Position numbers and translations under genes: made by a program. Positions 56,045-64,000 of a stretch of 64,000 bases of DNA are shown one piece after another. The DNA comes from Rhizobiaceae bacterium (GTDB taxonomy: Bacteria > Pseudomonadota > Alphaproteobacteria > Rhizobiales > Rhizobiaceae). The stretch's first letter is position 1. Each line of letters starts with the position of its first letter. The stretch is from contig JAHBYW010000005.1 in NCBI GenBank assembly GCA_019635755.1, positions 372,001-436,000 of the forward strand, read 5' to 3'. The notes under the pieces are model-generated. The model worked only from the letters and a program-made list of their open reading frames with translations, made no database searches and was not told the origin of the DNA.

Positions 56045-57418
56045 ATGGCGGACACACGCACCATCGCAGAGAGCCCGATCATCGGGAAGGACCGGCTGAG
56101 CGAGGCCGTGCCGCGCTACACCAGCTATCCGACGGCGCCGCATTTCCACGCCGGTGTCGGCGCGCGGCAGGTTGCCGGCTGGATGGCCGACATCCGGCCG
56201 GAGGAGCCGCTTTCGGTCTATGTGCACGTGCCGTTTTGCGACCGGCTGTGCTGGTTCTGTGCGTGCCATACCCGCCAGACGCTGCGATACGAGCCGGTCG
56301 CGACGTATCTGCGCTCCCTTCATGCGGAGATTGGCCTCGTTTCGTCCCGGCTCGCGGGGCGGGGAAGGCTGCGGGCGCTGCATTTCGGCGGCGGGTCCCC
56401 GACCATGCTGCGGCCGGACGATCTCGAGGCCCTGGCCGCCGCCCTCGTGGCAGCCTTCGGCCGCACGCCCGATGCCGAGATCAGCGTCGAGATCGACCCC
56501 AACGACATGGACGAGGCAAGGCTGGACGCGCTGGCAGCCATCGGACTGACGCGGGCCAGCCTCGGCATCCAGGACTTCGCGCCCGAGGTGCAGCAGGCCA
56601 TCAACCGGATCCAGACCTTCGAGGCGACGCGGTCGGTTGTCGAAGGGCTGCGCCGGCGCGGCGTGCGGTCCGTCAATCTCGACCTGCTCTATGGCCTGCC
56701 TCACCAGACCTGCGAGTCGGTCGCCCGCACCGTCGAGAGCGCGCTGACGCTGCAGCCCGACCGCATCGCGCTCTTCGGCTATGCGCATGTGCCGTGGTTC
56801 AAGAAGCACCAGACGATGATCGACGAGGCCGCGCTGCCCGGCCCCGAGGAGCGGCTCGCCCAGTCGCTCGGTGCGGCGCGGATTGTCCGCGCCGCCGGCT
56901 TCGTCCCCGTCGGCATCGACCATTTCGCCCGCCCGGGCGATCCGCTGGCCGAAGCCGCGGCGAGCGGTCATATGCGCCGCAACTTCCAGGGCTATACCGA
57001 CGATGCGTGCGAGACGCTGATCGGCCTCGGCCCGTCGTCGGTCAGCCGCTACCGGCAGGGCTACGCCCAGAATGTCGCCGCCACGGGCCTCCATGCCGCC
57101 GCGGTGGCACGCGGCGAGCTGCCGATCGTACGCGGCATCGAGCTCGGCGAGGAGGACCGCGCGCGGGCCTGGCTGATCGAGCGGCTGATGTGCGACTTCG
57201 GCTTCTCGGCCGCCGCGCTGGCCGACCGCTTCAGCGACGTTGGCGACCGGCTGGTCGGCGAAGCCGCTGCGCAGGCGGCCGAGCCGGGCTCCATGCTGTC
57301 CTTCGAGGATGGACACTTCCGGATCACCGGCGAGCACCAGCCGCTGGTCCGCACCGTCGCGGCGCGGTTCGACGCCTATCTGCGCCGGGGCGGAGCGCGG
57401 CACTCGGCGGCGGTGTGA
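56045..57418 (+). CDS. hemN: Oxygen-independent coproporphyrinogen III oxidase
   Basis: A 457-residue HemN, a radical-SAM enzyme that decarboxylates coproporphyrinogen III without oxygen. The radical-SAM cluster is PFCDRLCWFCACH, and VNLDLLYGLPHQT and FGYAHVPWFKKHQ are HemN features. It starts right behind an FNR box, as in anaerobically induced hemN genes of related bacteria. There is no clear Shine-Dalgarno before the ATG. Confidence 0.95.
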   Translation: MADTRTIAESPIIGKDRLSEAVPRYTSYPTAPHFHAGVGARQVAGWMADIRPEEPLSVYVHVPFCDRLCWFCACHTRQTLRYEPVATYLRSLHAEIGLVSSRLAGRGRLRALHFGGGSPTMLRPDDLEALAAALVAAFGRTPDAEISVEIDPNDMDEARLDALAAIGLTRASLGIQDFAPEVQQAINRIQTFEATRSVVEGLRRRGVRSVNLDLLYGLPHQTCESVARTVESALTLQPDRIALFGYAHVPWFKKHQTMIDEAALPGPEERLAQSLGAARIVRAAGFVPVGIDHFARPGDPLAEAAASGHMRRNFQGYTDDACETLIGLGPSSVSRYRQGYAQNVAATGLHAAAVARGELPIVRGIELGEEDRARAWLIERLMCDFGFSAAALADRFSDVGDRLVGEAAAQAAEPGSMLSFEDGHFRITGEHQPLVRTVAARFDAYLRRGGARHSAAV

Positions 57419-57453
57419 GGCAGGCACCGCCCGTTTCGGGCGATTGGTGTATC

Positions 57454-57500
57454 TTTCGCACATCACAATGCAACGGCGATCCGTGATTCGCACATATCAA
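57454..57500. promoter_or_regulatory. Direct repeat upstream of the second catabolic operon
   Basis: TTTCGCACATCACAA (57454-57468) and ATTCGCACATATCAA (57486-57500) match at 12 of 15 positions and are 32 bp apart, three helical turns. They lie 70-116 bp before the first gene of the operon. A weak hairpin after hemN (57428-57442) precedes them. Confidence 0.45.
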
Positions 57501-57569
57501 CGGACCGCCCGCGTTCGCTAGTCATTCTCCCGGACCCGCGACTGCAAGCCGGGCCAAGGGGAGGAGTTC

Positions 57570-58367
57570 TTGCAACAGGCCGGGGCGCCGCGCACGATCG
57601 ACGTGCGGGGCAAGCGCGTACTCGTGACCGCCGGCGCGGCTGGAATCGGCCGCGCGATCGCCGAGGAGCTCGCGGCCGGTGGCGCCCGCGTCCATGTCAC
57701 GGACATCCTGGCGACATCCGTCGCGGAAGCCGTCGCGGCCGTGCCCGGCCTCACGGGCACGGCGGGCGACGCGGCCAGCGAAGCCGACGCCGACCGCGTC
57801 CTCGACGAGGTCGGCGCCCGGCTGGGCGGCCTCGACGTGCTCGTCAACAATGTCGGCATCGCCGGCCCGACCGGCCAGGTCGATTCCTATGCCGACGCGG
57901 ATGTCCAGCGCACCGTCGACGTCAACCTGACGTCGCATTTCTATTTCCTGCGCCGCTTCGTGCCGCTGCTGCGGGCCTCGGACCGGGACCCGTCCATCCT
58001 GGCCATCAGCTCGGTCGCGGGCAGGCTGGGCTATGGGCTGCGCTCGCCCTACTCGGCGACGAAATGGGCGCTCGTCGGCCTGGTCAAGTCGCTCGCGGTC
58101 GAGCTTGGGCCGGTCGGCATCCGCGCCAACGCCATCCTGCCCGGCGTCGTCAGCGGGGCGCGCATGGACGGCGTGATCGCCGCCCGAGCCGACGCGTCCG
58201 GCATGTCGTTCGAGGCGATGCGGGAGACGTATCTGCAGAAGATATCGCTCCGCCGGATGGTCGACGCCGCGGACGTCGCCAGCCTCGCGCTGTTCCTCGC
58301 CTCGGACCTCGCCCGCAACATCACCGGCCAGGCCATCAGCGTCGACGGCAACGTCGAGTATCTGTGA
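57570..58367 (+). CDS. Short-chain dehydrogenase/reductase
   Basis: A 265-residue SDR: VLVTAGAAGIGRAIAEELAAG, an Asp-ended VTDI strand favouring NAD(H), VLVNNVGIAGP, Ser in AISSVAGRLG and Tyr-Lys in YSATKWALVGL. It starts with TTG behind GGGGAGGAG. As first gene of a sugar-type ABC operon, it probably oxidises the imported sugar or its acid; the substrate is unknown. Confidence 0.88.
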   Translation: MQQAGAPRTIDVRGKRVLVTAGAAGIGRAIAEELAAGGARVHVTDILATSVAEAVAAVPGLTGTAGDAASEADADRVLDEVGARLGGLDVLVNNVGIAGPTGQVDSYADADVQRTVDVNLTSHFYFLRRFVPLLRASDRDPSILAISSVAGRLGYGLRSPYSATKWALVGLVKSLAVELGPVGIRANAILPGVVSGARMDGVIAARADASGMSFEAMRETYLQKISLRRMVDAADVASLALFLASDLARNITGQAISVDGNVEYL

Positions 58368-58379
58368 GGGAGCGCGGCG

Positions 58380-59330
58380 GTGGCGACGACGGGCAAACGG
58401 AAGGTCATCATCACCTGCGCGGTGACCGGCTCCGTGCACACGCCGTCGATGTCGCCCTACCTGCCGCTGACGCCGGACCAGATCGCGGAGCAGGCGATCG
58501 AGGCGGCGCGCGCCGGCGCGTCGGTGCTGCATCTGCACGCGCGCAACCCCGACGACGGCAGCCCGACACCCGATCCGGCCGTGTTCGACCGGTTCGTGCC
58601 TCGCATCGCCGCCGAGACCGACGCCATCATCAACATCACCACCGGCGGCAGCACGCGGATGACGCTGGAGGAGCGGCTTGCCTACCCGTTGAGGGCGAAG
58701 CCGGAGCTCTGCTCGCTGAACATGGGCTCGATGAACTTCTCCTTCCACAAGGCCGGGCGCGGCGTCTCCGAATGGAGGTTCCCGTGGGAGCAGGCCTATG
58801 TGGAAGGCTCCGAGAACCTGATCTTCCGCAACACCTTCGCCGACATCAAGACCGTCCTGTCGCAGCTCGGCCACGCGCATGGCACGCGCTTCGAGTTCGA
58901 GTGCTACGATGTCGGCCATCTCTACAACCTCGCCCATTTCGTCGAGGAGGATCTGGTCTCCGGGCCGCTCTTCCTGCAGTGCGTGCTGGGCATCATGGGC
59001 GGGCTGAGCTCCGACCCCGAGAACCTGCACCTGATGCGCGGCACGGCGGACCGGCTGTTCGGCCGCGAGAACTACGAGTTCTCGGTGCTCGGCGCGGGGC
59101 GCCATCAGATGGGCCTGGTGACGATGGGGGCCGTGATGGGCGGTCATGTCCGCGTCGGCCTGGAGGACAGCCTGTTCCTCGGTCGCGGCCTGCTGGCGAC
59201 GTCGTGCTCCGCGCAGGTGCTGAAGGTGCGGCGCATCCTCGAGGAACTGTCGTTCGACATCGCGACGCCCGACGAGGCCCGCGAGATCCTGCGCACCAAG
59301 GGATCGGACAGGGTATCGTTCCATGGCTGA
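58380..59330 (+). CDS. BKACE family beta-keto acid cleavage enzyme
   Basis: A 316-residue zinc enzyme of the 3-keto-5-aminohexanoate cleavage (BKACE, DUF849) family, which exchanges a beta-keto acid with acetyl-CoA to give acetoacetate or an analogue plus an acyl-CoA. The zinc ligands appear in VLHLHARNPDDG (HxH), with EFECYDVGHLYNLA carrying further active-site residues. The start is GTG at 58380 with GAGGGA upstream. The gene lies between an SDR and ABC permease, so the product of the SDR may be a beta-keto acid. Confidence 0.9.
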   Translation: MATTGKRKVIITCAVTGSVHTPSMSPYLPLTPDQIAEQAIEAARAGASVLHLHARNPDDGSPTPDPAVFDRFVPRIAAETDAIINITTGGSTRMTLEERLAYPLRAKPELCSLNMGSMNFSFHKAGRGVSEWRFPWEQAYVEGSENLIFRNTFADIKTVLSQLGHAHGTRFEFECYDVGHLYNLAHFVEEDLVSGPLFLQCVLGIMGGLSSDPENLHLMRGTADRLFGRENYEFSVLGAGRHQMGLVTMGAVMGGHVRVGLEDSLFLGRGLLATSCSAQVLKVRRILEELSFDIATPDEAREILRTKGSDRVSFHG

Positions 59331-60330
59331 ACGCCGCACCCGATCCGCCGCAGGCGGCCGGCGGCAGAACACGCTGGAGCTGGTCGTCGTCGCGCTGACG
59401 CTGACGCTGATCCTGACATTCGCGATCTTCGTCGACGGCTTCGCCACGCCGGGCAACCTGCGCGTCGTCCTGTCGAATTCGGCCTCGCTGGTGATGCTTG
59501 CCTGCGGCATGGGCGTGGTGATCATCTCGCGCGGCCTCGACCTGTCGCTGATCGCGCAGATGATCTCCGGCGCGCTCGTCTTCAGCATCCTCGTGACGGA
59601 AGGCGTCTCGGCACCGCTGGCGCTCCTGATCGCGGTCGCGGCGATGGTTCTGGTCGGGCTGATCAATGCCTGGCTGATCGCCTATGCGGAAATTCCCGCA
59701 ATGCTGGCGACGCTTGCTTCGGCGATGTTCATCAGCGGGCTGTTCCGCTTCGCCGTCCTGCAGGGCGGCTTCCTTCTCCTGCTGCCGAAGACGGATCCGG
59801 TCGTCGTGTTCCTGGCGGGCGAGTTGCTGCCGGGCATCTCGATGCCGGTTGCGCTGATGGCGCTGACGCTCCTGCTGACATGGGTGCTGCTCAGCCAAAC
59901 CACGGCCGGCCGGACGATCTACGCCATGGGCGACAATTTCCAGGCTGCCCGGCTGACCGGCCTGCAGGTCCGCACCGTCACCATCGTCATCTACGTCTTC
60001 GCGGCGCTGACGGCGCTGATGGCCGGCCTGGTCACTTCCGCGGCCAGCGGCGCGGTGGACTTTCGCACCGTCACCCACGGCTCGCTCCTGTTCGACGTCA
60101 TCCTCGTCGTCGTGCTGGGCGGCATCCCGCTGCGCGGCGGGCGCGGCGGCGTGCGCAACATCATCATCGGCGCGGCGCTCATCGCCACCATGCGCAACGG
60201 CATGACGCTGATGAACTTCCAGACGCAGAGCCAGGACATGCTGAAGGGGCTGGTCCTGCTCGCGGCGATCATTGCCGACAACTACGTCAATCCGAGGGAC
60301 GCCGAGACGGACACGGTCGGCGACCTTTGA
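59323..60330 (+). CDS. ABC transporter permease, ribose/sugar type
   Basis: A 335-residue RbsC-like permease with eight or more membrane helices. GLDLSLIAQMISGALVFSIL and LGGIPLRGGRGGVRNIIIG match the conserved motifs. It overlaps the BKACE stop by 8 bp. The partner permease is the N-terminal half of a fusion protein two genes downstream; no ATPase gene is in view. Confidence 0.9.
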   Translation: MAERRTRSAAGGRRQNTLELVVVALTLTLILTFAIFVDGFATPGNLRVVLSNSASLVMLACGMGVVIISRGLDLSLIAQMISGALVFSILVTEGVSAPLALLIAVAAMVLVGLINAWLIAYAEIPAMLATLASAMFISGLFRFAVLQGGFLLLLPKTDPVVVFLAGELLPGISMPVALMALTLLLTWVLLSQTTAGRTIYAMGDNFQAARLTGLQVRTVTIVIYVFAALTALMAGLVTSAASGAVDFRTVTHGSLLFDVILVVVLGGIPLRGGRGGVRNIIIGAALIATMRNGMTLMNFQTQSQDMLKGLVLLAAIIADNYVNPRDAETDTVGDL

Positions 60331-60357
60331 TCCATGCCAACAACCAGGGAGGAAGAC

Positions 60358-61347
60358 ATGGCACACACGACGAGAACGGCCCTTCGCAGGGCAACGGCCG
60401 CACTGCTGATGGGAGCCTGCGCCGCGATGGGGCTGGGCGGCAGCGCCCACGCCGATACGAACATCGCCGGCAAGAAGGTGATCTTCGTGCCGATCGCGAT
60501 GGGTATCTCGCTGACCGAGGGCTGGGCGCGACGCATGCGCCAGCATGCCGACATGTACGGCTACAGCCTCGATGTCCGCGACGCCGCGTTCAACATGAAC
60601 GCGATGACCGAACTGGTGGCCAAGGCGATTACCGAAAAGCCGGACGTGCTGGTCGTCCACAATCCGACCGTCCAGCTTCTCTCCCGCCAGATCAAGCAGG
60701 CCGAGTCCGAGGGCATCAAGGTGCTGCAGGTCAACCTGCAGTCCAATCAGCCGTCGGCGGCGTTCGTCGGCGCCAACTGGGACCGCATCGGTCGCGAGAT
60801 CGCCGAGGACATCGTCAAGGAATGCGGCGCCGGCTCGGGCAAGTCCGGCAAGGTCGCGATCATTCCGGGCCAGCTCACCGCCGCCGACAGCGTCATCATG
60901 AACGAAGCGGCGTTCAAGGTCTTCGAGCAGCACAAGGAAATCCAGGTGGTGTCGAACCAGGCGTCCGACTGGGAGCCCGAGAAGGCGCGCCAGATCACCG
61001 CAACGGTGCTGCAGCAGCATCCCGATCTGTGCGCCATCTTCGGCCATTGGGACGTCCACACCATGGGTGCGGGAAATGCAGTGAAGGATGCAGGCAAGGC
61101 CGACGACGTGCTCGTCTATTCGACCGGCGGCGGCGACGATGTCGCCTGCAAGGCCGTCGAGGATGGCGTCCAGGATCGCATCTGGAGCTACGACGCCGAC
61201 GGCCAGGGCCGCGACGCCGGAACGATGATCGACCTGCTGCTGCAGGGCGCCGCGGCGGCTGACGGATCGATGCTGTCCGTGGAGTCGCCGATGAAGATCA
61301 TCAAGGCGGGTGCCGACTACGACGCCAGTCTCTGCTGGAAGATGTGA
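60358..61347 (+). CDS. ABC transporter periplasmic sugar-binding protein
   Basis: A 329-residue type I (ribose-like) periplasmic binding protein. A signal peptide is followed by AHADTNIAGKKVIFVPIAMG, and PDVLVVHNPTVQLLSRQIKQ and FGHWDVHTMGAGNAV are typical. GGGAGGAAGAC lies directly before the ATG at 60358. A 10-bp perfect stem-loop follows the gene, before the fused permease. Confidence 0.9.
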   Translation: MAHTTRTALRRATAALLMGACAAMGLGGSAHADTNIAGKKVIFVPIAMGISLTEGWARRMRQHADMYGYSLDVRDAAFNMNAMTELVAKAITEKPDVLVVHNPTVQLLSRQIKQAESEGIKVLQVNLQSNQPSAAFVGANWDRIGREIAEDIVKECGAGSGKSGKVAIIPGQLTAADSVIMNEAAFKVFEQHKEIQVVSNQASDWEPEKARQITATVLQQHPDLCAIFGHWDVHTMGAGNAVKDAGKADDVLVYSTGGGDDVACKAVEDGVQDRIWSYDADGQGRDAGTMIDLLLQGAAAADGSMLSVESPMKIIKAGADYDASLCWKM

Positions 61348-61378
61348 TCCCGGGAAGGGGTTTTCATGCGCATGGCGA

Positions 61379-61401
61379 GCGGGGCTCCGGTGGAGCCCCG
61401 C
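61379..61401 (+). other. Stem-loop after the binding-protein gene
   Basis: GCGGGGCTCC and GGAGCCCCGC form a perfect 10-bp stem around a 3-base loop, without a T tract. Its place between binding-protein and permease genes mirrors that at 44309-44332. Confidence 0.65.
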
Positions 61402-61425
61402 CACCCTCTCCACTGAAGGCACGCA

Positions 61426-63555
61426 ATGGCCTCCGAGATCGATTTTGCCGCCCTGCCGAAGCAGCATGTCCCGCGATGGGTGCTGTCGCCGCGACGCCTG
61501 CTGGGTGACGTGCTGTCGAAGGGATGGGTCGAGAGCGCGATCCCGTTCCTCGCCCTGCTTTGCGTCGTTGTCGGCATCCTGGTCACGACGGACGGCTATT
61601 TCGCGCCCGCGAACCTGCGCAACCTGGCGCAATATGCCGTCGACGGCGGCCTGGTGGTCCTGGCGCTGCTGATCGTCGTGGCGGCCGGCGGCATCGATCT
61701 CTCCGTCGGCTCCAATTTCGCGATGTCCGTGTTCGTCGCGCTGTTCTGTTTCCACATCCTCCAGCTGCCGGTGCCGGTCGTGCTGCTTGCCGCGCTGGCG
61801 AGCGGTGCCCTGGTCGGTGTCGTCAACGGCGTCGTCGCCGGCCTGCTCGGCTGCGGCGCGCTCCTGACGACGCTCGGCACCATGATCACCACGCGCGGCC
61901 TTTTCACCCTCGGCTCGCAGGGATACCTCGTCGAGATATCGTCGAGCGCGCGCCTCGACGACACATGGGACTGGATCGGCTTCGAGAAGGTGCTGACGCT
62001 TCCGGTCGGGTTCTGGGTGCTGGTCGCCGTCGCAGCCCTCGTCTTCGTCATGTTCCGGCAGCTGCGCTTCGGCTGGCACATCCTGGCAGTCGGCGGCAAT
62101 CGCAAGGCGGCGCGGCACGGCGGCATCCAGGTCAAGGCGACGATCTTCTTCGCCTACCTGCTCGCGGGCCTCATCGTCGGGCTCGCCGGTTTCCTCTACG
62201 CCGCGCGCCAGAACAGCGCCGGCGCGGACACCGGCATCGGCATGGAGTTCTTCGTGCTGACGGCGCTCGTGGTGGGTCTCGGCGGCTTCGTGCCGGGCCG
62301 GGGCGCCGTGCTGTCGGTGCTGATCGGCTTCGCAACCGTCTACCTGCTGAACAACGCCCTCATCAACGCCGGCTTCCGCGGCGACTTCGTCCAGCTCGCC
62401 CTGGGCGTGATCATCGCCCTCATCCTCGCCATCGACGTGAAATTCCGCAAGAACCGCCATCGCCTGCTGGCGTCGACCTATCTCGACCCTGTCGCCTTCG
62501 AGGCCGCGCCGGTCGAGGGCATGGCGGGCCGCATGCCGCATGAGACGGCGCCTCGGCTGCGCGCCGCGACGCTGATCGCGTCGGGGCGCCTTGACGGGCC
62601 GGAGGACGTCCTGCTCGACGCCGAGGGCAACATCTATTGCGGCAATCGCGACGGCCGGCTGCTGAAGATCGCGGCGCCGGACCACAGCCGGGTGGAGGTT
62701 CTGGCCAAGATCGGCGGCCGGCCGCTGGGTCTCGCCTTCGACCGCGAGGGGCGCATCCTCGTCTGCGTCGCCGGCATGGGCCTGGTGCGCGTGACGATGG
62801 ACGGAGACGTCGAGCTGCTAACCGACCAGACCGAGCGGAGCCTTTTCAGCGTCCAGGACGACACGACCATCCGCATGGCCGACGATCTCGACGTCGCGCC
62901 CGACGGGACCATCTATTTCACCGACGCGACCAAACGCTACGACATCGAGAACTGGGGGCTCGACCTGCTGGAGGGCAGGCCGAACGGCCGGCTGCTGAGC
63001 TACGACCCGTCGACGCGGCGCACGCGCACCGTTTGCGACAACCTCGTCTTTCCGAACGGCGTCTGCCTGACGCACGACGGCAGGCACCTGCTGGTCGCCA
63101 GCACGTGGGACTGCTCGATCCTGGCCTTCGACCTCGCCGACCTCGCGGCCGGTCCGCGCGTCTTCCTCAAGGGGCTGCCGGGCTACCCCGACAACATCAA
63201 CCGCGCCTCCGACGGCGGCTACTGGGTGGCACTGGCGGGCATGCGCAATCCGGTGTTCGACCAGGCGATGCGGCATCCCGGCCTGCGGCGGCGCATGACG
63301 CTGCGCGTGCCGCCGACGAACTGGCTGTTCGGCAACCTGAACATCGGCGGCGTGCTGAAGATCGACGGCCGGGGGACGATCGTCGACGCGCTGTGGGACG
63401 CGCCGGACGGTCCGCTCTATATGATAACGTCGATGCGCGAGCACGCCGGCGCGCTCTATCTGGGCGGCGTCACCAACGACAAGATCGGGCGGCTGGCGCT
63501 GGATGGCGCCGACACGGGCTGGACGGGCCCGGCGAGCTATTGGGGAGCGAGGTAG
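61426..63555 (+). CDS. ABC sugar permease fused to an SMP-30/strictosidine-synthase-like beta-propeller
   Basis: A 709-residue fusion. Residues 1 to about 345 form an RbsC-type permease (GGIDLSVGSNFAMSVFVALF, GGNRKAARHGGIQVKA). From about residue 375 a six-bladed propeller follows (GPEDVLLDAEGNIYCGNRDG, VAPDGTIYFTDATKRYDIEN, VFPNGVCLTHDGRHLLVAST, KGLPGYPDNINRASDGGYWV), like SMP-30/gluconolactonase and strictosidine synthase. Such domains usually hydrolyse lactones or esters with a metal. The fusion would place the propeller directly at the transporter. No frameshift or stop interrupts it. Confidence 0.88.
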   Translation: MASEIDFAALPKQHVPRWVLSPRRLLGDVLSKGWVESAIPFLALLCVVVGILVTTDGYFAPANLRNLAQYAVDGGLVVLALLIVVAAGGIDLSVGSNFAMSVFVALFCFHILQLPVPVVLLAALASGALVGVVNGVVAGLLGCGALLTTLGTMITTRGLFTLGSQGYLVEISSSARLDDTWDWIGFEKVLTLPVGFWVLVAVAALVFVMFRQLRFGWHILAVGGNRKAARHGGIQVKATIFFAYLLAGLIVGLAGFLYAARQNSAGADTGIGMEFFVLTALVVGLGGFVPGRGAVLSVLIGFATVYLLNNALINAGFRGDFVQLALGVIIALILAIDVKFRKNRHRLLASTYLDPVAFEAAPVEGMAGRMPHETAPRLRAATLIASGRLDGPEDVLLDAEGNIYCGNRDGRLLKIAAPDHSRVEVLAKIGGRPLGLAFDREGRILVCVAGMGLVRVTMDGDVELLTDQTERSLFSVQDDTTIRMADDLDVAPDGTIYFTDATKRYDIENWGLDLLEGRPNGRLLSYDPSTRRTRTVCDNLVFPNGVCLTHDGRHLLVASTWDCSILAFDLADLAAGPRVFLKGLPGYPDNINRASDGGYWVALAGMRNPVFDQAMRHPGLRRRMTLRVPPTNWLFGNLNIGGVLKIDGRGTIVDALWDAPDGPLYMITSMREHAGALYLGGVTNDKIGRLALDGADTGWTGPASYWGAR

Positions 63556-64000
63556 ATGTTCTTCCGCCCCCGCCGCAAGGAGGCGCCGGCGATGACGCTG
63601 GAGGGCGTCCTCGGCCAGAACAGCCGGCTGGACGAGGCGGACGGGATGCGCGTCGACACGCCCGACGCCGTCTGCGTCCTGCCCGACGGCCGGCTGCTGT
63701 TCGGGTCGGGCGCGCGGATCTTCGCGCTCGACCGCTGGGGCGCGGAGCCTGTCCTGTGGGCGTCGACGGAACGCCCGGTGTCCGCCCTGTTCGCGAGCGC
63801 CGGCGGGCGGGTCGGCGTTGGGCTCGAGGACGGGCGCCTTTCCGTCTTCAGCGCGGCCGCCGGGCATCTGGCCGACTGGCCGGCGGTCACCGGCCTCGGG
63901 GCGGTCAGCGACGGGGTGTTCCTCGCCGAGGACGAGATCGCCGTGCTCGACACCGGCTACGGGCCGGGCGAGCCCGTGCTCGCGCTGGCGCCGTGGGACG
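63556..64000 (+). CDS. Beta-propeller protein of SMP-30/strictosidine-synthase type, partial
   Basis: The first 148 residues of a gene cut by the window edge. Its ATG follows the preceding stop codon directly. Segments such as TPDAVCVLPDGRLLFGSGARIFALDR resemble propeller blades of the same kind as in the fused protein. It probably continues the operon; the ATPase may lie beyond the window. Confidence 0.65.
   Translation, partial: MFFRPRRKEAPAMTLEGVLGQNSRLDEADGMRVDTPDAVCVLPDGRLLFGSGARIFALDRWGAEPVLWASTERPVSALFASAGGRVGVGLEDGRLSVFSAAAGHLADWPAVTGLGAVSDGVFLAEDEIAVLDTGYGPGEPVLALAPWD

Noticed and set aside
57428-57442. Hairpin after hemN as terminator
   Set aside because: The 6-bp stem CGCCCG-TTT-CGGGCG has no following T tract, so it was only mentioned and not listed as a terminator.
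58993-62685. A 1230-codon open frame on the minus strand
   Set aside because: It lies antisense to BKACE, permease, binding-protein and permease-fusion genes that all show family motifs. Its translation is rich in Arg, His and Gln without motifs, as expected of a shadow frame in high-GC DNA.

Overview
The window is GC-rich DNA from an alphaproteobacterium of the Hyphomicrobiales, most likely a Phyllobacteriaceae/Mesorhizobium relative. The evidence is the combination of gcrA, 5-aminolevulinate synthase (hemA, C4 pathway), class I lysyl-tRNA synthetase, metZ behind a SAM-II riboswitch, an FnrN-type regulator next to hemN, a Ku protein, a rhizobial-type fused RhaD aldolase/dehydrogenase, DUF1127 and a DUF768-like small protein. 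Gene density is high, and most of the first 39 kb is ordinary chromosome.

Layout: 1-3.3 kb holds beta-oxidation genes (3' end of a thiolase, fadJ, a thioesterase). 3.4-8.1 kb holds an S24-type regulator, a nuclease-like protein, lysK, a TerB-like protein and a periplasmic binding protein. At 8.4-14.7 kb a large GT2 glycosyltransferase gene is split by a 4150-bp IS1595-type transposon (9902-14051). The element has 30-bp terminal inverted repeats and an exact 8-bp target duplication, and deleting it restores the reading frame. It carries a DUF3800 gene, a likely RNase-fold partner, a transposase with a translationally coupled accessory gene, an XRE regulator with two matching operator palindromes, and one more unknown gene. 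14.7-18.4 kb holds phosphate/polyphosphate and cell-cycle genes (ppk2, phoR, phoU, gcrA). 18.7-25.3 kb holds argD-argF-hslO, apaG, a YjbR protein, metZ with SAM-II riboswitch and attenuator, and dcd. 25-39 kb is housekeeping: a dipeptidase, tRNA-Gly(CCC), pyrD, a transporter-fused hybrid histidine kinase facing a LuxR-type response regulator, mscL, an aminotransferase, hemA and galE.

39.7-52.7 kb is a coherent accessory catabolic locus. A minus-strand operon (cupin, SorC-type regulator, RhaD-like aldolase/dehydrogenase) diverges from a nine-gene plus-strand operon (BMP-type nucleoside binding protein, ATPase, two permeases, MTA/SAH-type deaminase, purine nucleoside phosphorylase, two short-chain dehydrogenases, MtnA-type isomerase). 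Together they can be read as import of a purine nucleoside, deamination, phosphorolysis to (deoxy)ribose-1-phosphate, isomerisation to a ketose-1-phosphate, and aldol cleavage to DHAP plus an aldehyde. The shared promoter region carries three copies of a TTGACAAATGC-like motif.

52.7-57.4 kb holds small stress-type proteins, Ku, and an oxygen-response group (hemerythrin-like protein, FnrN, hemN) with two FNR boxes. 57.5-64 kb starts a second catabolic operon: an SDR, a BKACE enzyme, a ribose-type ABC permease, a binding protein, a second permease fused to an SMP-30/lactonase-like beta-propeller, and a further propeller gene cut by the window edge. No ATPase for this transporter is visible. No rRNA genes, CRISPR arrays or prophage were seen.
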